Origin: an uncultured Desulfuromonadales bacterium
Lineage (GTDB): Bacteria; Desulfobacterota; Desulfuromonadia; Desulfuromonadales; Trichloromonadaceae
DNA length: 41,304 nucleotides
Reading direction: 5' to 3'
Assembly (NCBI GenBank): GCA_945787465.1
Contig: CALZIZ010000045.1
Span: forward strand, 1 to 41,304
Positions 24,921 through 33,526 of the stretch are shown here, one piece after another. Below the pieces are notes generated by a model, which was not told the DNA's origin, searched no databases, and saw only the letters and a list, made by a program, of their open reading frames with translations. The number at the start of each line of letters is the position of its first letter. Position 1 is the first letter of the stretch. A program made the position numbers and the translations under genes.

Positions 24921-25916
24921 ATGACCCCGGCAGAGCTTCTAAAATCTATCCGAAACCGGGATTTTCCGTCCCTGGTCTTTCTCTATGGCAGCGAAAGCTT
25001 TACTCTTGAGAAGGCGCAGCGGCGCTTGATCGATGCGGTGATACCTGCAGAGGGACGGGATTTTAACCTGAACCGCTATCATGGCAAAGACTGCGATGCC
25101 GCTGCGGTTCTGGATACCGCCAGAACCTTTCCGGTTTTCGCCTCGCACCGTTTGGTGTTGGTCAAGGACGCCCACCAGCTCAATGCCTTCCAGCTTGAAA
25201 AATTTCTCGACTACCTGCGCGATCCCGTTCCCGAGACAGTGCTGGTATTTACCGCCGAAAAAATCGACGGGCGGAAAAAATTTTTTCAGGAATTCAAAAA
25301 GCGCGGGGCACTGGTCGAATTCAAAAAACTCTACGACAATCAGATCCCCGGGTTTATCCGTGAGCAGGCTAAAGAGGCCGGGCGCAGCTTTACCGAGGAT
25401 GCGCTGCGGCTTTTCTGCCGCCGGGTCGGAACACACCTCCAGGAAATCCACGCCGAACTGGTCAAGTTGTTCGATTATCTTGGGGAGCGCACCCTGGTCG
25501 ACGTGGCCGATGTGGCCGCGGTGGTCTCTGATACCCGGGTTGACAGCGTGTTCGATTTTACTGACGCCTTGGGCAAACGCAATCGTGCAGAAGCCTTGCG
25601 CCTGCTAGGTCGCATCATGAATGAGGGCAGCGCACCGCTGCTGATTCTCTCCATGATGGTCCGACACTTTCGTCAGCTGTGGAAAACCAGAGAATTGGTA
25701 GAGCAGGGGGTCGGTAGTCGGGATATCGCACGGCGGGTTGGCATCAACCCCTATTTCGTTGATGGTCTGGTGAGCCAATGCCGGGGCTTTTCAATGGGCG
25801 AATACCGGCAACTCTTCGTCCGGTTTCTGGAAACCGATCTGGCACTTAAATCGAGCGGGGCGAACGCCGCAGCCCTGCTCGAACAATTGGTACTGGGGAT
25901 TGGGACCAGCAGGTAG
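24921..25916 (+). CDS. holA: DNA polymerase III delta subunit
   Basis: Clamp-loader subunit that opens the beta clamp. About 331 residues; the opening (LLKSIRNRDFPSLVFLYGSESF) and VLVFTAEKIDGRKKFFQEF are characteristic of HolA, as is the SALR-like FDFTDALGKRNR segment. No ATPase motif is expected in delta. The ATG at 24921 is the assumed start, but a TTG at 24906 overlapping the lptE stop is also possible, and both have weak ribosome-binding sites. The gene ends at a bidirectional terminator facing rpsT. Confidence 0.93.
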   Translation: MTPAELLKSIRNRDFPSLVFLYGSESFTLEKAQRRLIDAVIPAEGRDFNLNRYHGKDCDAAAVLDTARTFPVFASHRLVLVKDAHQLNAFQLEKFLDYLRDPVPETVLVFTAEKIDGRKKFFQEFKKRGALVEFKKLYDNQIPGFIREQAKEAGRSFTEDALRLFCRRVGTHLQEIHAELVKLFDYLGERTLVDVADVAAVVSDTRVDSVFDFTDALGKRNRAEALRLLGRIMNEGSAPLLILSMMVRHFRQLWKTRELVEQGVGSRDIARRVGINPYFVDGLVSQCRGFSMGEYRQLFVRFLETDLALKSSGANAAALLEQLVLGIGTSR

Positions 25917-25923
25917 GGGGAAT

Positions 25924-25952
25924 AAAAAAAGGGGCCTTGAAGGCCCCTTTTT
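25924..25952. terminator. Bidirectional terminator between holA and rpsT
   Basis: A7, then GGGGCC and GGCCCC (loop TTGAA), then T5. The A run on one side and T run on the other make it a valid intrinsic terminator for both convergent genes. It begins 7 bases after the holA stop and ends 6 bases from the rpsT stop. Confidence 0.9.
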
Positions 25953-25958
25953 CATGTC

Positions 25959-26222
25959 TTACTGAATTGCATTCACCAGTTTGACCAGGCGGGAAATCTT
26001 GCGGCTGGCCGTCGCTTTGTGAATGACACCCTTGGTGGCTGCCTTGTCGATGAAGGGAACCGCCTTTTCCAGGGCTGTTTTCGCTGCTTCGGCATCTTCG
26101 TTGGCCACGGCCACGCGAACCATTTTAACAAAGCTTCTCATGGTCGAGCGAATGTGGGTGTTGCGAGCGGTACGAACGGCAGCTTGCTTGTTTCTTTTGA
26201 TGGCAGACTTGTGATTAGCCAA
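25959..26222 (-). CDS. rpsT: Ribosomal protein S20
   Basis: Small-subunit protein of 87 residues, basic and helical, opening (M)[14 protein letters not shown]. The start codon is TTG with GGAGG 8 bases upstream. Escherichia coli rpsT also uses UUG, where it contributes to autoregulation. Sole gene on this strand here, driven by its own promoter. Confidence 0.96.
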   Translation of the reverse strand: MANHKSAIKRNKQAAVRTARNTHIRSTMRSFVKMVRVAVANEDAEAAKTALEKAVPFIDKAATKGVIHKATASRKISRLVKLVNAIQ

Positions 26223-26279
26223 GGTAACAACCTCCGAGAAAGTTAGTAGTTTTTTATTTCCCTGTTTTTAATGACGTGA

Positions 26280-26308
26280 TTTATAGCACCTGAATCGGCC
26301 TCAGTCAA
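26280..26308 (-). promoter_or_regulatory. Predicted sigma70 promoter of rpsT
   Basis: On the minus strand TTGACT (26303-26308) and TATAAA (26280-26285) are separated by 17 bases. A leader of about 50 bases would precede rpsT. In the remaining space before murJ, GGATTA/TAATCC (26375-26394) is a 6-pair inverted repeat that might be an operator; no good murJ promoter was found. Confidence 0.68.
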
Positions 26309-26448
26309 GTTAAAAAAATTCCAATCAATTCTAAATAGATGCGTATGATTAGGTGCTTAGCCAAGAGACATGTCGGATTAACTAAAAATAATCCTAAAAC
26401 GCAAGCAATCGAACTCCATATTTTGGTTTATCGGGAGGAGGGCGGACC

Positions 26449-28023
26449 ATGAGTCGCTCAGAAAAACGCCAGATTTCCAAGGCAACGGGCATCATGGGCC
26501 TCGCCACCTTATGCAGCCGGGTGGCCGGATTGGTTCGGGATATGGTTGTCGCCGGCCTGTTCGGGGCCGGGTTTGGTACCGATGCCTTTTTTATGGCTTT
26601 TACCATTCCCAATCTTCTGCGGAGGTTTTTCGGCGAAGGTTCGCTCACCGCCGCCTTCGTGCCGACCTTCTCTGAGGTTCAGCAACGCCAGGGCGAAGAG
26701 GAGGCCAACCGCATTGCCGGTATTTGCTGGACTCTGCTGCTGCTGGTGATGGCTGCAGTCGTGATTGTCGGTATTCTTGGCTCTCCCCTGGTGGTGCGCT
26801 TTATCGGCTTTGGCTTTGGCGCCGTCGAGGGCAAGCTTGCCCTGACCGACAGCCTGAACCGCATCATGTTTCCCTATATCTTTTTTGTCAGCCTGCTGGC
26901 CTTGCTGACGGGGATCCTTAATGTTCGGGGTCATTACTTTCTGCCTGCCTTGTCGCCGCTGTTTCTGAATCTGACCATGATTGTTTGCGCGCTCTCGCTT
27001 ACAGGCCTGTTTGCCGTGCCGATCAAGGCCCTTGCCATAGGGGTGCTTCTCGGCGGAGCGGTGCAACTGCTAATGCAGGTGCCGGTGCTTCGACAAAAAG
27101 GCATTCGGCTGCGTCTTGATTTTAATTTTCGCGATCCGGTGGTGGTTCGAATTGTCAGACTGATGATTCCAGGTATCGCAGGGGTGGCGATTTATCAGAT
27201 CAACGTAGTGGTAACACGTTTACTTGCCTCTTTTCTGCCAGAAGGCAGCGTGTCTTACCTTTACTACGGCCAACGGCTGTTTGAATTTCCCCAGGGGATC
27301 TTTATTGTCGCCCTGGCCCAGGCTGTCTTGCCCGCCATGAGCCGCCAGGCCAGCTCCGAGAACCTTGAGGGGCTGCGTGATTCCCTCGGGTTCGCGCTGG
27401 CCTTAATTGCCCTGGTGACCATTCCTGCGGCTGCTGGCCTGGTGCTGTGCGCCGTGCCGATCTACAGCCTGTTTTTCATGAAAGGGGCTTTTGGCTTCGA
27501 AGAGGTTCGCCAGACATCGCTGGCATTAATGGTCTACGCGCCGGGGTTGCTGTTTCTTGGGGTCAGCAGGGTGGTGGTGCCTGCCTTCTATGCCCTTAAG
27601 GATACCCGGACTCCGGTGCGTATTTCTTTCTGGACGCTGCTGGTCAATGCCGGCCTCGGGCTAATGCTGATGCAGGGGCTTGCTCATGTCGGACTGGCCC
27701 TGGCCCTGACCTTGGCCACTGTATTTAACTGCCTGGTGCTGCTGGTGGCCCTGCGGCGAAAAATCGGCCCCCTGGGCCTGGGTCGAGTGGCTGCCTCGTT
27801 GGCCAAAATTGTCCCGGCCACCGCGCTTATGAGCTGGGTGGTCTGGGCGATCCTTGGGCTTGGGCAGTGGCAGGTTGCCGGGCAGGTGGCGGTAAACGGG
27901 CTCGTTCTTGGCGCTGCCGTATCTGTTGGGGCCCTGGTGTATGGGGTCACCTGTACAGTGTTGAGGGTTCCCGAGGCAAGCAGCGCCTTTGACATGGTCA
28001 GAAAGAAGCTGGGGAGAGCATAG
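26449..28023 (+). CDS. murJ: Lipid II flippase MurJ (MviN)
   Basis: Inner-membrane transporter that flips the peptidoglycan precursor lipid II. The 524-residue protein is hydrophobic throughout with about 14 expected transmembrane helices; the opening (KATGIMGLATLCSRVAGLVRDM) and FMAFTIPNLLRRFFGEGSL are diagnostic. MOP-type repeats are visible (GSVSYLYYGQRLFEFP). GGAGGAGG precedes the ATG. The stop is directly before the ogt start, so the two are probably cotranscribed. Confidence 0.96.
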   Translation: MSRSEKRQISKATGIMGLATLCSRVAGLVRDMVVAGLFGAGFGTDAFFMAFTIPNLLRRFFGEGSLTAAFVPTFSEVQQRQGEEEANRIAGICWTLLLLVMAAVVIVGILGSPLVVRFIGFGFGAVEGKLALTDSLNRIMFPYIFFVSLLALLTGILNVRGHYFLPALSPLFLNLTMIVCALSLTGLFAVPIKALAIGVLLGGAVQLLMQVPVLRQKGIRLRLDFNFRDPVVVRIVRLMIPGIAGVAIYQINVVVTRLLASFLPEGSVSYLYYGQRLFEFPQGIFIVALAQAVLPAMSRQASSENLEGLRDSLGFALALIALVTIPAAAGLVLCAVPIYSLFFMKGAFGFEEVRQTSLALMVYAPGLLFLGVSRVVVPAFYALKDTRTPVRISFWTLLVNAGLGLMLMQGLAHVGLALALTLATVFNCLVLLVALRRKIGPLGLGRVAASLAKIVPATALMSWVVWAILGLGQWQVAGQVAVNGLVLGAAVSVGALVYGVTCTVLRVPEASSAFDMVRKKLGRA

Positions 28024-28024
28024 G

Positions 28025-28555
28025 ATGTCATACACAAGAGTTCGGCGGCAACCGGACTATTTGCTGCAGAAAACCCCCGTCGGTTGGCTTGGTATTGTCT
28101 CCGACGGGGAGGTGTTGCTTGAATTGCTCCTGCGCGAGGACCGTAAGGAGGTTGAAGACGCTATCGGTGCACAGTACCCCGGTGCCCGCCGCCAGGAATC
28201 GCCCCTTTTGCTGCAGGCGCGAAAGCAGGTCGATGAATTCTTTGCCGGCCGGCGCTGGCATTTCGACCTGCCCCTCGATTATTCGCGGCTTTCTCCGTTC
28301 AGTTCCGAGGTGCTGCAAGCCCTCGCCAGGGTGCCCTTCGGGCAGACCTTAAGTTATGGGGAACTGGCAAAACTGGTAAACCGTCCTCAGGCTGCAAGAG
28401 CCGTCGGTCGGGCCATGGCCGCCAATCCCTTTGTGCTTTTGGTCCCCTGTCACCGGGTTATCGGCAGGGGCGGGGGGCTGACGGGCTATTCAGGCGGAAG
28501 CGGGGTCGCTTCCAAGCAGTGGCTGCTCGATTTTGAAAAAGACGGGAAAGAATGA
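28025..28555 (+). CDS. ogt: Methylated-DNA-protein cysteine methyltransferase
   Basis: Suicide repair enzyme that takes the alkyl group from O6-alkylguanine. It has 176 residues from the ATG at 28025; the track start at 27989 lies inside murJ. The active site PCHRV (Cys about 142) is intact, preceded by the helix-turn-helix region (LSYGELAKLVNRPQAARAVGRAM) with the Arg finger, and followed by LTGYSGG. No Ada regulatory domain is present, hence ogt-type. Begins 1 base after the murJ stop. Confidence 0.93.
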   Translation: MSYTRVRRQPDYLLQKTPVGWLGIVSDGEVLLELLLREDRKEVEDAIGAQYPGARRQESPLLLQARKQVDEFFAGRRWHFDLPLDYSRLSPFSSEVLQALARVPFGQTLSYGELAKLVNRPQAARAVGRAMAANPFVLLVPCHRVIGRGGGLTGYSGGSGVASKQWLLDFEKDGKE

Positions 28556-28598
28556 ATTTTGAGTTTTTGATTTATAATTTTGAATTGCAAGGATCTTC
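28552..28598 (+). repeat. AT-rich dispersed repeat, copy 2
   Basis: Starts over the ogt stop codon: ATGAATTTTGAGTTTTTG, then ATTTTGAATTG, then GATCTTC, matching copy 1 after era (7066-7100) in order and spacing except for a 10-12 base insertion. It runs straight into the first heptamer array. Confidence 0.5.
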
Positions 28599-28599
28599 G

Positions 28600-28641
28600 T
28601 CACTGGTCACTGGTCACTGGTCACTGGTCACTGGTCACTGG
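28600..28641 (+). repeat. Heptanucleotide tandem repeat (TCACTGG)6
   Basis: Six perfect copies of TCACTGG, then a partial seventh (TCACTGA) that blends into the next array. No spacing or degeneration between copies, so slippage-prone. Not coding. Confidence 0.97.
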
Positions 28642-28645
28642 TCAC

Positions 28646-28743
28646 TGATACCTGATACCTGATACCTGATACCTGATACCTGATACCTGATACCTGATAC
28701 CTGATACCTGATACCTGATACCTGATACCTGATACCTGATACC
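28646..28743 (+). repeat. Heptanucleotide tandem repeat (TGATACC)14
   Basis: Fourteen perfect copies of TGATACC in 98 bases, following the TCACTGG array with a 4-base overlap of units. Translated on the minus strand it gives the spurious repeat YQVSGIR (ORF 28628-28852). The array ends 4 bases before the -35 box of the tRNA-Val promoter. Confidence 0.98.
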
Positions 28744-28747
28744 GTGC

Positions 28748-28775
28748 TTGACATTGCTTCGAGATCTTTGGTAAT
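28748..28775 (+). promoter_or_regulatory. Predicted promoter of tRNA-Val
   Basis: A perfect -35 TTGACA (28748-28753) with a weaker -10 (GGTAAT, 28770-28775, 16-base spacing, or TAATAG two bases later). The start would be about 28782, 14 bases ahead of the tRNA. The heptamer array occupies the position of an UP element. Confidence 0.55.
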
Positions 28776-28795
28776 AGTTCGGGCGTTACGGTTGT

Positions 28796-28870
<75 letters not shown>

Positions 28871-28898
28871 TATTTAACCGACAACCGGAAACATCGAT

Positions 28899-28923
28899 AG
28901 AGGCATCCTTTGATGCCTCTTTT
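28899..28923 (+). terminator. Intrinsic terminator after tRNA-Val, 18 bases before thrS
   Basis: AGAGGCATC and GATGCCTCT pair perfectly (9 pairs, loop CTTT), followed by TTT. It ends just before the thrS ribosome-binding site. No clear promoter lies between it and thrS, so it may act as a partial terminator or attenuator for thrS. Confidence 0.8.
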
Positions 28924-28941
28924 CATTAGTGGAGAAGAGTG

Positions 28942-30858
28942 ATGACCCAGGTTCGCGTATCATTGCCGGACGGCTCAAGCAAGGAGATCCCCCAGGGAGG
29001 AACGCCCCTCGACGTGGCGCGTTCCATTGGCGAAGGTCTGGCGCGTCAATCCATTGCCGCCCGCCTCAATGGCCAGTTGGTCGATGTCACCGCTCCTATC
29101 GGGGAGGATGCTTCCCTTGAACTGATTACCCTCTCCTCTGCAGAGGGGCTTGAAATTTATCGGCACTCGGCCGCCCACCTGATGGCGCAGGCGGTCAAGT
29201 CGCTGTTTGGCGCAGAAGTGCAGGTTACTATCGGCCCGGCCATTGAAAACGGCTTCTACTACGACTTCTATGCCGAAAACCATACCTTTTCGCCTGAAGA
29301 ATTCGAAACCATCGAAAAGAAGATGGCCGAACTGGCCGCCGCAGATCTGGCTATTGTCCGCGAGGAGGTCAGTCGCGACGGGGCCATTCAGATTTTTAAG
29401 GAGATGGGGGAGAATTACAAGGTCGAGCTGATTGAAGACCTGCCCAACGAAACGGTCTCCCTCTACCGGCAGGGCGACTTTGTCGATCTGTGTCGTGGCC
29501 CCCATTTGCCCTCGACCAAGTTTCTCAAGGCTTTCAAGCTTACCAGCGTGGCTGGCGCCTACTGGCGCGGCGACGAGCGCAAGGCCATGCTTCAACGCAT
29601 CTATGCCACAGCCTTTCCCGATAAAAAGCAGCTGAAGTCCTATCTTGCCAAGCTTGAGGAGGCCCGCAAGCGCGATCATCGTAAGCTCGGCAAGGAGCTC
29701 GATCTCTTTTCGTTCAATGACGAGGCAGGCGCGGGTCTGGTGATCTGGCATCCCAAGGGCGCTTTGCTGCGGACCATTCTTGAAGACTTCGAGCGAAAAG
29801 AACACCTCAAGCGCGGCTACGATATCGTCATGGGCCCGCAGATTCTGCGTACCGAGCTCTGGAAGACCTCGGGCCATTACGAGAACTACCGGGAAAACAT
29901 GTATTTCACCGAGGTGGACGAGCAGAGCTACGGCGTTAAGCCGATGAACTGCCTGGCTCACATGCTTGTGTACAAATCCCGCATGCGCTCTTACCGTGAC
30001 CTGCCGATGCGACTTTTTGAGCTGGGGACCGTGCATCGCCACGAAAAGTCCGGGGTGCTCCATGGCCTGCTGAGGGTCCGGGGTTTTACCCAGGATGACG
30101 CCCATATTCTTTGCGCCCCCGAGCAGCTTGATGGAGAGATCAAGGGCGTGTTGCGCTTCGTGCAGGACGTCATGGGGATCTTTGGCTTCGAGTACGAAAT
30201 GGAGGTTTCCACCCGCCCGGAAAAATCCATCGGCAGCGATGCCGATTGGGAGCGAGCCACCCAGGCTTTGATGAATGCTCTCAATGACTCGGGGCTGCCC
30301 TACGAGGTCAACGAAGGCGATGGGGCTTTTTACGGGCCGAAGATTGATATCAAGCTCAAGGACGCTCTTGACAGAAAGTGGCAGTGTGCTACAATCCAGT
30401 GCGATTTTACCCTTCCTGAGCGCTTTGAACTTACCTATGTCGGCAGCGACGGCGAAAAACATCGTCCGGTCATGGTTCATCGGGTTATCCTTGGAGCGAT
30501 TGAACGCTTCATCGGGGTGTTGATCGAGCACTTCGCCGGCAACTTTCCGCTCTGGATCTCACCGGTTCAGGCGACGATTGTCAATGTGACTGACAATCAG
30601 GCTCAATATGCCGAAGGGGTGTTTAATACGCTGCGCGCTGCCGGGGTTCGGGTTCAAAAAGACTTGCGAAATGAAAAGCTGGGCTTTAAGATTCGCGAGG
30701 CCCAGATGGAAAAGGTCCCCTACATGCTGGTTATCGGGGACAAAGAGCTTGAAAACGGAACTCTGGCTCCGCGTCATCGCTCCGGCAAGAACCTTGATCC
30801 CATGACGCCAGACGAGTTTGTTCGCTTCGTTCAGGACGAGTGTAGTCAATATCATTAG
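28942..30858 (+). CDS. thrS: Threonyl-tRNA synthetase
   Basis: Charges tRNA-Thr. The 638-residue protein has an N-terminal TGS domain (about 1-62), the editing domain ([12 protein letters not shown]), the class II core with zinc ligands in [18 protein letters not shown] and MVHRVILG, and a C-terminal anticodon-binding domain ([11 protein letters not shown]). The ATG at 28942 has GGAG 7 bases upstream; the adjacent GTG (28939) in the track is too close to it. Editing and catalytic motifs are intact. It leads the thrS-infC-rpmI-rplT cluster, as in Escherichia coli. Confidence 0.97.
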   Translation: MTQVRVSLPDGSSKEIPQGGTPLDVARSIGEGLARQSIAARLNGQLVDVTAPIGEDASLELITLSSAEGLEIYRHSAAHLMAQAVKSLFGAEVQVTIGPAIENGFYYDFYAENHTFSPEEFETIEKKMAELAAADLAIVREEVSRDGAIQIFKEMGENYKVELIEDLPNETVSLYRQGDFVDLCRGPHLPSTKFLKAFKLTSVAGAYWRGDERKAMLQRIYATAFPDKKQLKSYLAKLEEARKRDHRKLGKELDLFSFNDEAGAGLVIWHPKGALLRTILEDFERKEHLKRGYDIVMGPQILRTELWKTSGHYENYRENMYFTEVDEQSYGVKPMNCLAHMLVYKSRMRSYRDLPMRLFELGTVHRHEKSGVLHGLLRVRGFTQDDAHILCAPEQLDGEIKGVLRFVQDVMGIFGFEYEMEVSTRPEKSIGSDADWERATQALMNALNDSGLPYEVNEGDGAFYGPKIDIKLKDALDRKWQCATIQCDFTLPERFELTYVGSDGEKHRPVMVHRVILGAIERFIGVLIEHFAGNFPLWISPVQATIVNVTDNQAQYAEGVFNTLRAAGVRVQKDLRNEKLGFKIREAQMEKVPYMLVIGDKELENGTLAPRHRSGKNLDPMTPDEFVRFVQDECSQYH

Positions 30859-30872
30859 GAGGTGCCACCATA
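30857..30872 (+). promoter_or_regulatory. infC ribosome-binding site with an AUA start
   Basis: AGGAGG (30857-30862) overlaps the thrS stop, then 7 bases, then ATA GCT AAG. No ATG, GTG or TTG lies in frame between the site and the first conserved IF-3 residues. Therefore ATA at 30870 is the likely initiation codon; this type of non-canonical start underlies IF-3 autoregulation in other bacteria. Confidence 0.8.
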
Positions 30873-31385
30873 GCTAAGCAGGAGACCAATATCAATCGCG
30901 CCATTCGGGCCCGGGAAGTTCGCGTAATTGACGATGCAGGCGAGCAGCTTGGGGTTATAAGCCTGGATGAGGCATTGGCCACGGCCGAGTCACGGGGTCT
31001 GGACCTTGTAGAGGTTTCGCCAAATGCCACGCCTCCCGTATGCCGCATTATGGATTACGGGAAGTACAAGTACCAGGCAAGCAAGCGGGCTGCCGAAGCC
31101 AAGAAGAAAACGGCTAAGGTTGAACTCAAGGAAGTCAAGATGCGTCCCAAGACCGAGGAGCATGACTTTCAGTTCAAGGTCAAGCATGCTCGCCGGTTTC
31201 TTGAGGAGGGCAACAAGGTCAAGGTCACCGTCATGTTTCGTGGCCGGGAGGTAACCCATCCCGAGTTCGGGCGCAGGTTGCTCGAAAAAGTTGCCATCGA
31301 AATAAAGGATATCGGCCAGGTCGAGTCCATGCCACGTATGCAAGGTCGCTTCATGCATATGGTGGTGGCCCCTTTGAAAAAGTAA
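30870..31385 (+). CDS. infC: Translation initiation factor IF-3, AUA start
   Basis: Binds the 30S subunit, checks the start codon and initiator tRNA and keeps subunits apart. Translation from 30870 gives 171 residues, with the N-domain (NRAIRAREVRVIDDAGEQLG, ISPNA-like VEVSPNATPPVCRIMDYGKY), a Lys-rich linker and the C-domain (FRGREVTHPEFGRRLLEKV, MVVAPLKK). The track gives only 136 residues from an internal codon at 30975, cutting away half of the N-domain. An AUA start lets IF-3 repress its own mRNA, as with AUU in E. coli; here that is inferred. It follows thrS by 11 bases. Confidence 0.93.
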   Translation: MAKQETNINRAIRAREVRVIDDAGEQLGVISLDEALATAESRGLDLVEVSPNATPPVCRIMDYGKYKYQASKRAAEAKKKTAKVELKEVKMRPKTEEHDFQFKVKHARRFLEEGNKVKVTVMFRGREVTHPEFGRRLLEKVAIEIKDIGQVESMPRMQGRFMHMVVAPLKK

Positions 31386-31494
31386 CGGATTCCATAAACC
31401 AGGCGTTTGTCTTCAGGCTGCCTTTCGAACAGGTGGTCCGCTGGCTTTCGCCTGAAATTTTGATCTATCTATCACGCAGTTAAGGAGATGGGTT

Positions 31495-31692
31495 ATGCCC
31501 AAAATTAAAACCAACCGTGGCGCAGCCAAGCGCTTCCGCAAAACCGGTTCCGGAAAGATTCGTCGCAACAAGGCTTTTACCAGCCACATTCTGACCAAGA
31601 AGTCCACCAAGCGCAAGCGCGACCTTCGTCAGGCTACAGTGGTGAACAAAGCTGATGAAAAGAACATCAGTCGCCTTATTCCTTATCTTTGA
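31495..31692 (+). CDS. rpmI: Ribosomal protein L35
   Basis: Basic 65-residue large-subunit protein ([28 protein letters not shown]), standard length. AAGGAG lies upstream of the ATG. In the infC-rpmI-rplT operon, usually repressed by L20. The 109-base spacer after infC shows no clear site. Confidence 0.96.
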   Translation: MPKIKTNRGAAKRFRKTGSGKIRRNKAFTSHILTKKSTKRKRDLRQATVVNKADEKNISRLIPYL

Positions 31693-31777
31693 TAAGGGCA
31701 GGGAGACTCGGCCTTAAGACCGCGAACTGAGGGGACATTGTCTCCCCCTTCAGATCCGGCAGCGGGCAACCCCCGCT
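31681..31777 (+). promoter_or_regulatory. Structured rpmI-rplT spacer, candidate L20 control region
   Basis: Three hairpins follow one another: CCTTATC/GATAAGG over the rpmI stop (31681-31697), CTGAGGGG/CCCCCTTCAG with bulges (31727-31753), and AGCGGG/CCCGCT (31761-31777). L20 is known to bind its own operon mRNA in E. coli and Bacillus. That this spacer plays the same role is inference. Confidence 0.4.
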
Positions 31778-31804
31778 TATTACACACGCAAGAAGGAGTA
31801 AGAC

Positions 31805-32161
31805 ATGCCGAGAGCAAAAAGAGGTGTTAAAGCGAGACGCAGAAGAAACAAGGTTCTGAAGTTGGCCAAAGGTTATCGTGGCGCGCGAAGTAAGCTGTTT
31901 CGCAGCGCCACCGAAGCGGTAGACCGGGCGCTTAACTATGCATTCCGTGACCGCAAGGTTCGGAAGCGGGACTTCCGGGCCCTCTGGATCGCCCGTATCA
32001 ACGCGGCGGCACGGGAAGATGGACTTTCCTACAGCCGTCTGGTGCATGGGCTGAAAAAAGCCGAAATCGGGCTTGATCGCAAGATCCTGGCCCAGTTGGC
32101 TGTGACCGACCCTGCTGGCTTCACCGCAGTTGTCGAAAAGGCCAAGGCCCAGCTCCAGTAA
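31805..32161 (+). CDS. rplT: Ribosomal protein L20
   Basis: Large-subunit assembly protein of 118 residues ([26 protein letters not shown] without change from the family pattern, and [10 protein letters not shown]-like [11 protein letters not shown]). Basic N-terminal tail and globular RNA-binding C-terminus. AAGGAG lies upstream. It ends at a strong terminator, which isolates pheST. Confidence 0.97.
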   Translation: MPRAKRGVKARRRRNKVLKLAKGYRGARSKLFRSATEAVDRALNYAFRDRKVRKRDFRALWIARINAAAREDGLSYSRLVHGLKKAEIGLDRKILAQLAVTDPAGFTAVVEKAKAQLQ

Positions 32162-32171
32162 GACTCGGAGA

Positions 32172-32204
32172 AAAGAGATGAGGGCCTCCCTCATCTCTTT
32201 TTTT
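32172..32204 (+). terminator. Strong intrinsic terminator after rplT
   Basis: AAAGAGATGAGGG pairs perfectly with CCCTCATCTCTTT (13 pairs, loop CCT), followed by a run of T to 32204. It begins 11 bases after the rplT stop and should end most thrS-rplT transcripts. Confidence 0.93.
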
Positions 32205-32224
32205 ATATTTGGATATGATCAGCG

Positions 32225-32255
32225 ATGGAAGCCTGTCGGCTTCCATTCGTCTTTT
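32225..32255 (+). terminator. Second hairpin in the rplT-pheS spacer
   Basis: ATGGAAGCC/GGCTTCCAT (9 pairs, loop TGTC), then TCGTCTTTT. A backup terminator, or an attenuator if transcription starts upstream. The rest of the 286-base spacer up to pheS shows neither a convincing promoter nor a Phe-rich leader peptide like pheM. Confidence 0.6.
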
Positions 32256-32447
32256 ACCTATCTACCTGGATCCGGGAGAGCTGGGCGGGAAAAGAGTGTA
32301 AGTGCTTGGCCTGAATAAGTGATTCAAAAAATCTGAGGCGCACCCATAGGTTCGTCGATGGTTTTTGGGACGCTTAGGCAGGTCAATGACTTGCGCTATT
32401 GCCCGGTCAGAACTCACGGATTCAGGTATTCAGATTCGGGAAGAGTC

Positions 32448-33464
32448 ATGAAGGCTAAGCTGGAGGAGATGTTACAGGTAGCGCAGGCGGCCATCGAGCA
32501 GGCCGACTGCGAATCGGCCCTGCAGGACGTGCGGGTGCGGTTTCTTGGCAAGAAGGGCGAAATGACCGCCATTATGCGCGGTATGGGGCAGTTGCCGCCC
32601 GACGAGCGCCCGCTGGTCGGGGCTCTGGCCAATGAGGTCAAGCAGCAGCTGGAGCAGATTTTCGATTCCCGGCTGGAGCAGGTTCGCCATGCTGACATCG
32701 AGCGCCGGCTTGAGCAGGAGCGACTCGACGTCACCCTGCCCGGGCGCCGCCACCCTCGCGGAACCAAGCACCCGATCACCCTCGTGACCGAAGAGATTAC
32801 CGAGATATTCGCATCGCTTGGTTTTGGTGTTGAGGAGGGGCCCGAGGTTGAGAAGGACTTTTACAATTTCGAAGCCCTGAACATCCCCAAGGACCACCCC
32901 GCCCGCGACATGCAGGACACCTTTTACGTTAACGACGATGTTGTCCTGCGCACCCATACCTCGCCGGTGCAAATCCGCACCATGCTGCGCCAGGCTCCGC
33001 CGGTTCGGGTTATCGCTCCGGGGACTGTTTACCGCAGGGACTCGGACATCACCCACAGCCCGATGTTTCACCAGATCGAAGGCTTTCTTGTCGACCGCAA
33101 AGTCACCTTCGGCGACCTTAAGGGCATCCTGACCACCTTCATCAACCAGTTTTTCGGCCGCGGCGTAGGAGTACGGTTCAGGCCGTCCTTTTTCCCGTTT
33201 ACCGAACCGAGTGCAGAGGTTGACATTCAATGCGTTATCTGCGGGGGATCGGGCTGCAGGGTCTGTAAAAATACCGGCTGGCTCGAAATTCTCGGCAGTG
33301 GCATGATCGACCCTGAGGTCTTCAAGTCGGTCGAATACGACCCCGAGGTCTACAGCGGTTTTGCTTTCGGCATGGGGATCGAGCGCGTCGCAATGCTAAA
33401 ATACGGCGTAAATGATCTGCGTCTGTTCTTTGAAAACGACCTGCGGTTTCTGAACCAGTTTTGA
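32448..33464 (+). CDS. pheS: Phenylalanyl-tRNA synthetase alpha subunit
   Basis: Catalytic subunit of the heterotetrameric PheRS. 338 residues from the ATG at 32448 (GGGAAGAG upstream); the track's 30 extra N-terminal residues show no family features. It has an N-terminal coiled-coil tRNA-binding part, the class II motif 2 region ([25 protein letters not shown]), [16 protein letters not shown], and motif 3 ([19 protein letters not shown]). The short [17 protein letters not shown] loop holds four Cys, as in many PheS proteins. Followed by pheT after 62 bases. Confidence 0.97.
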   Translation: MKAKLEEMLQVAQAAIEQADCESALQDVRVRFLGKKGEMTAIMRGMGQLPPDERPLVGALANEVKQQLEQIFDSRLEQVRHADIERRLEQERLDVTLPGRRHPRGTKHPITLVTEEITEIFASLGFGVEEGPEVEKDFYNFEALNIPKDHPARDMQDTFYVNDDVVLRTHTSPVQIRTMLRQAPPVRVIAPGTVYRRDSDITHSPMFHQIEGFLVDRKVTFGDLKGILTTFINQFFGRGVGVRFRPSFFPFTEPSAEVDIQCVICGGSGCRVCKNTGWLEILGSGMIDPEVFKSVEYDPEVYSGFAFGMGIERVAMLKYGVNDLRLFFENDLRFLNQF

Positions 33465-33526
33465 GGGTTCTTTTCCATTAAATATCCAGTGCTTTCTTGT
33501 GCTTTATTCATAGAGGACCTTAAGCG

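Noticed and set aside
28600-28743. CRISPR-like array
   Set aside because: Units are 7 bases with no spacers, so this is a simple tandem repeat; no cas genes are present in the window.
32130-32318. 62-residue ORF with an ISFFIF segment as a pheM-like leader peptide
   Set aside because: The Phe codons come from the T run of the rplT terminator, and the ORF starts inside rplT without a ribosome-binding site.
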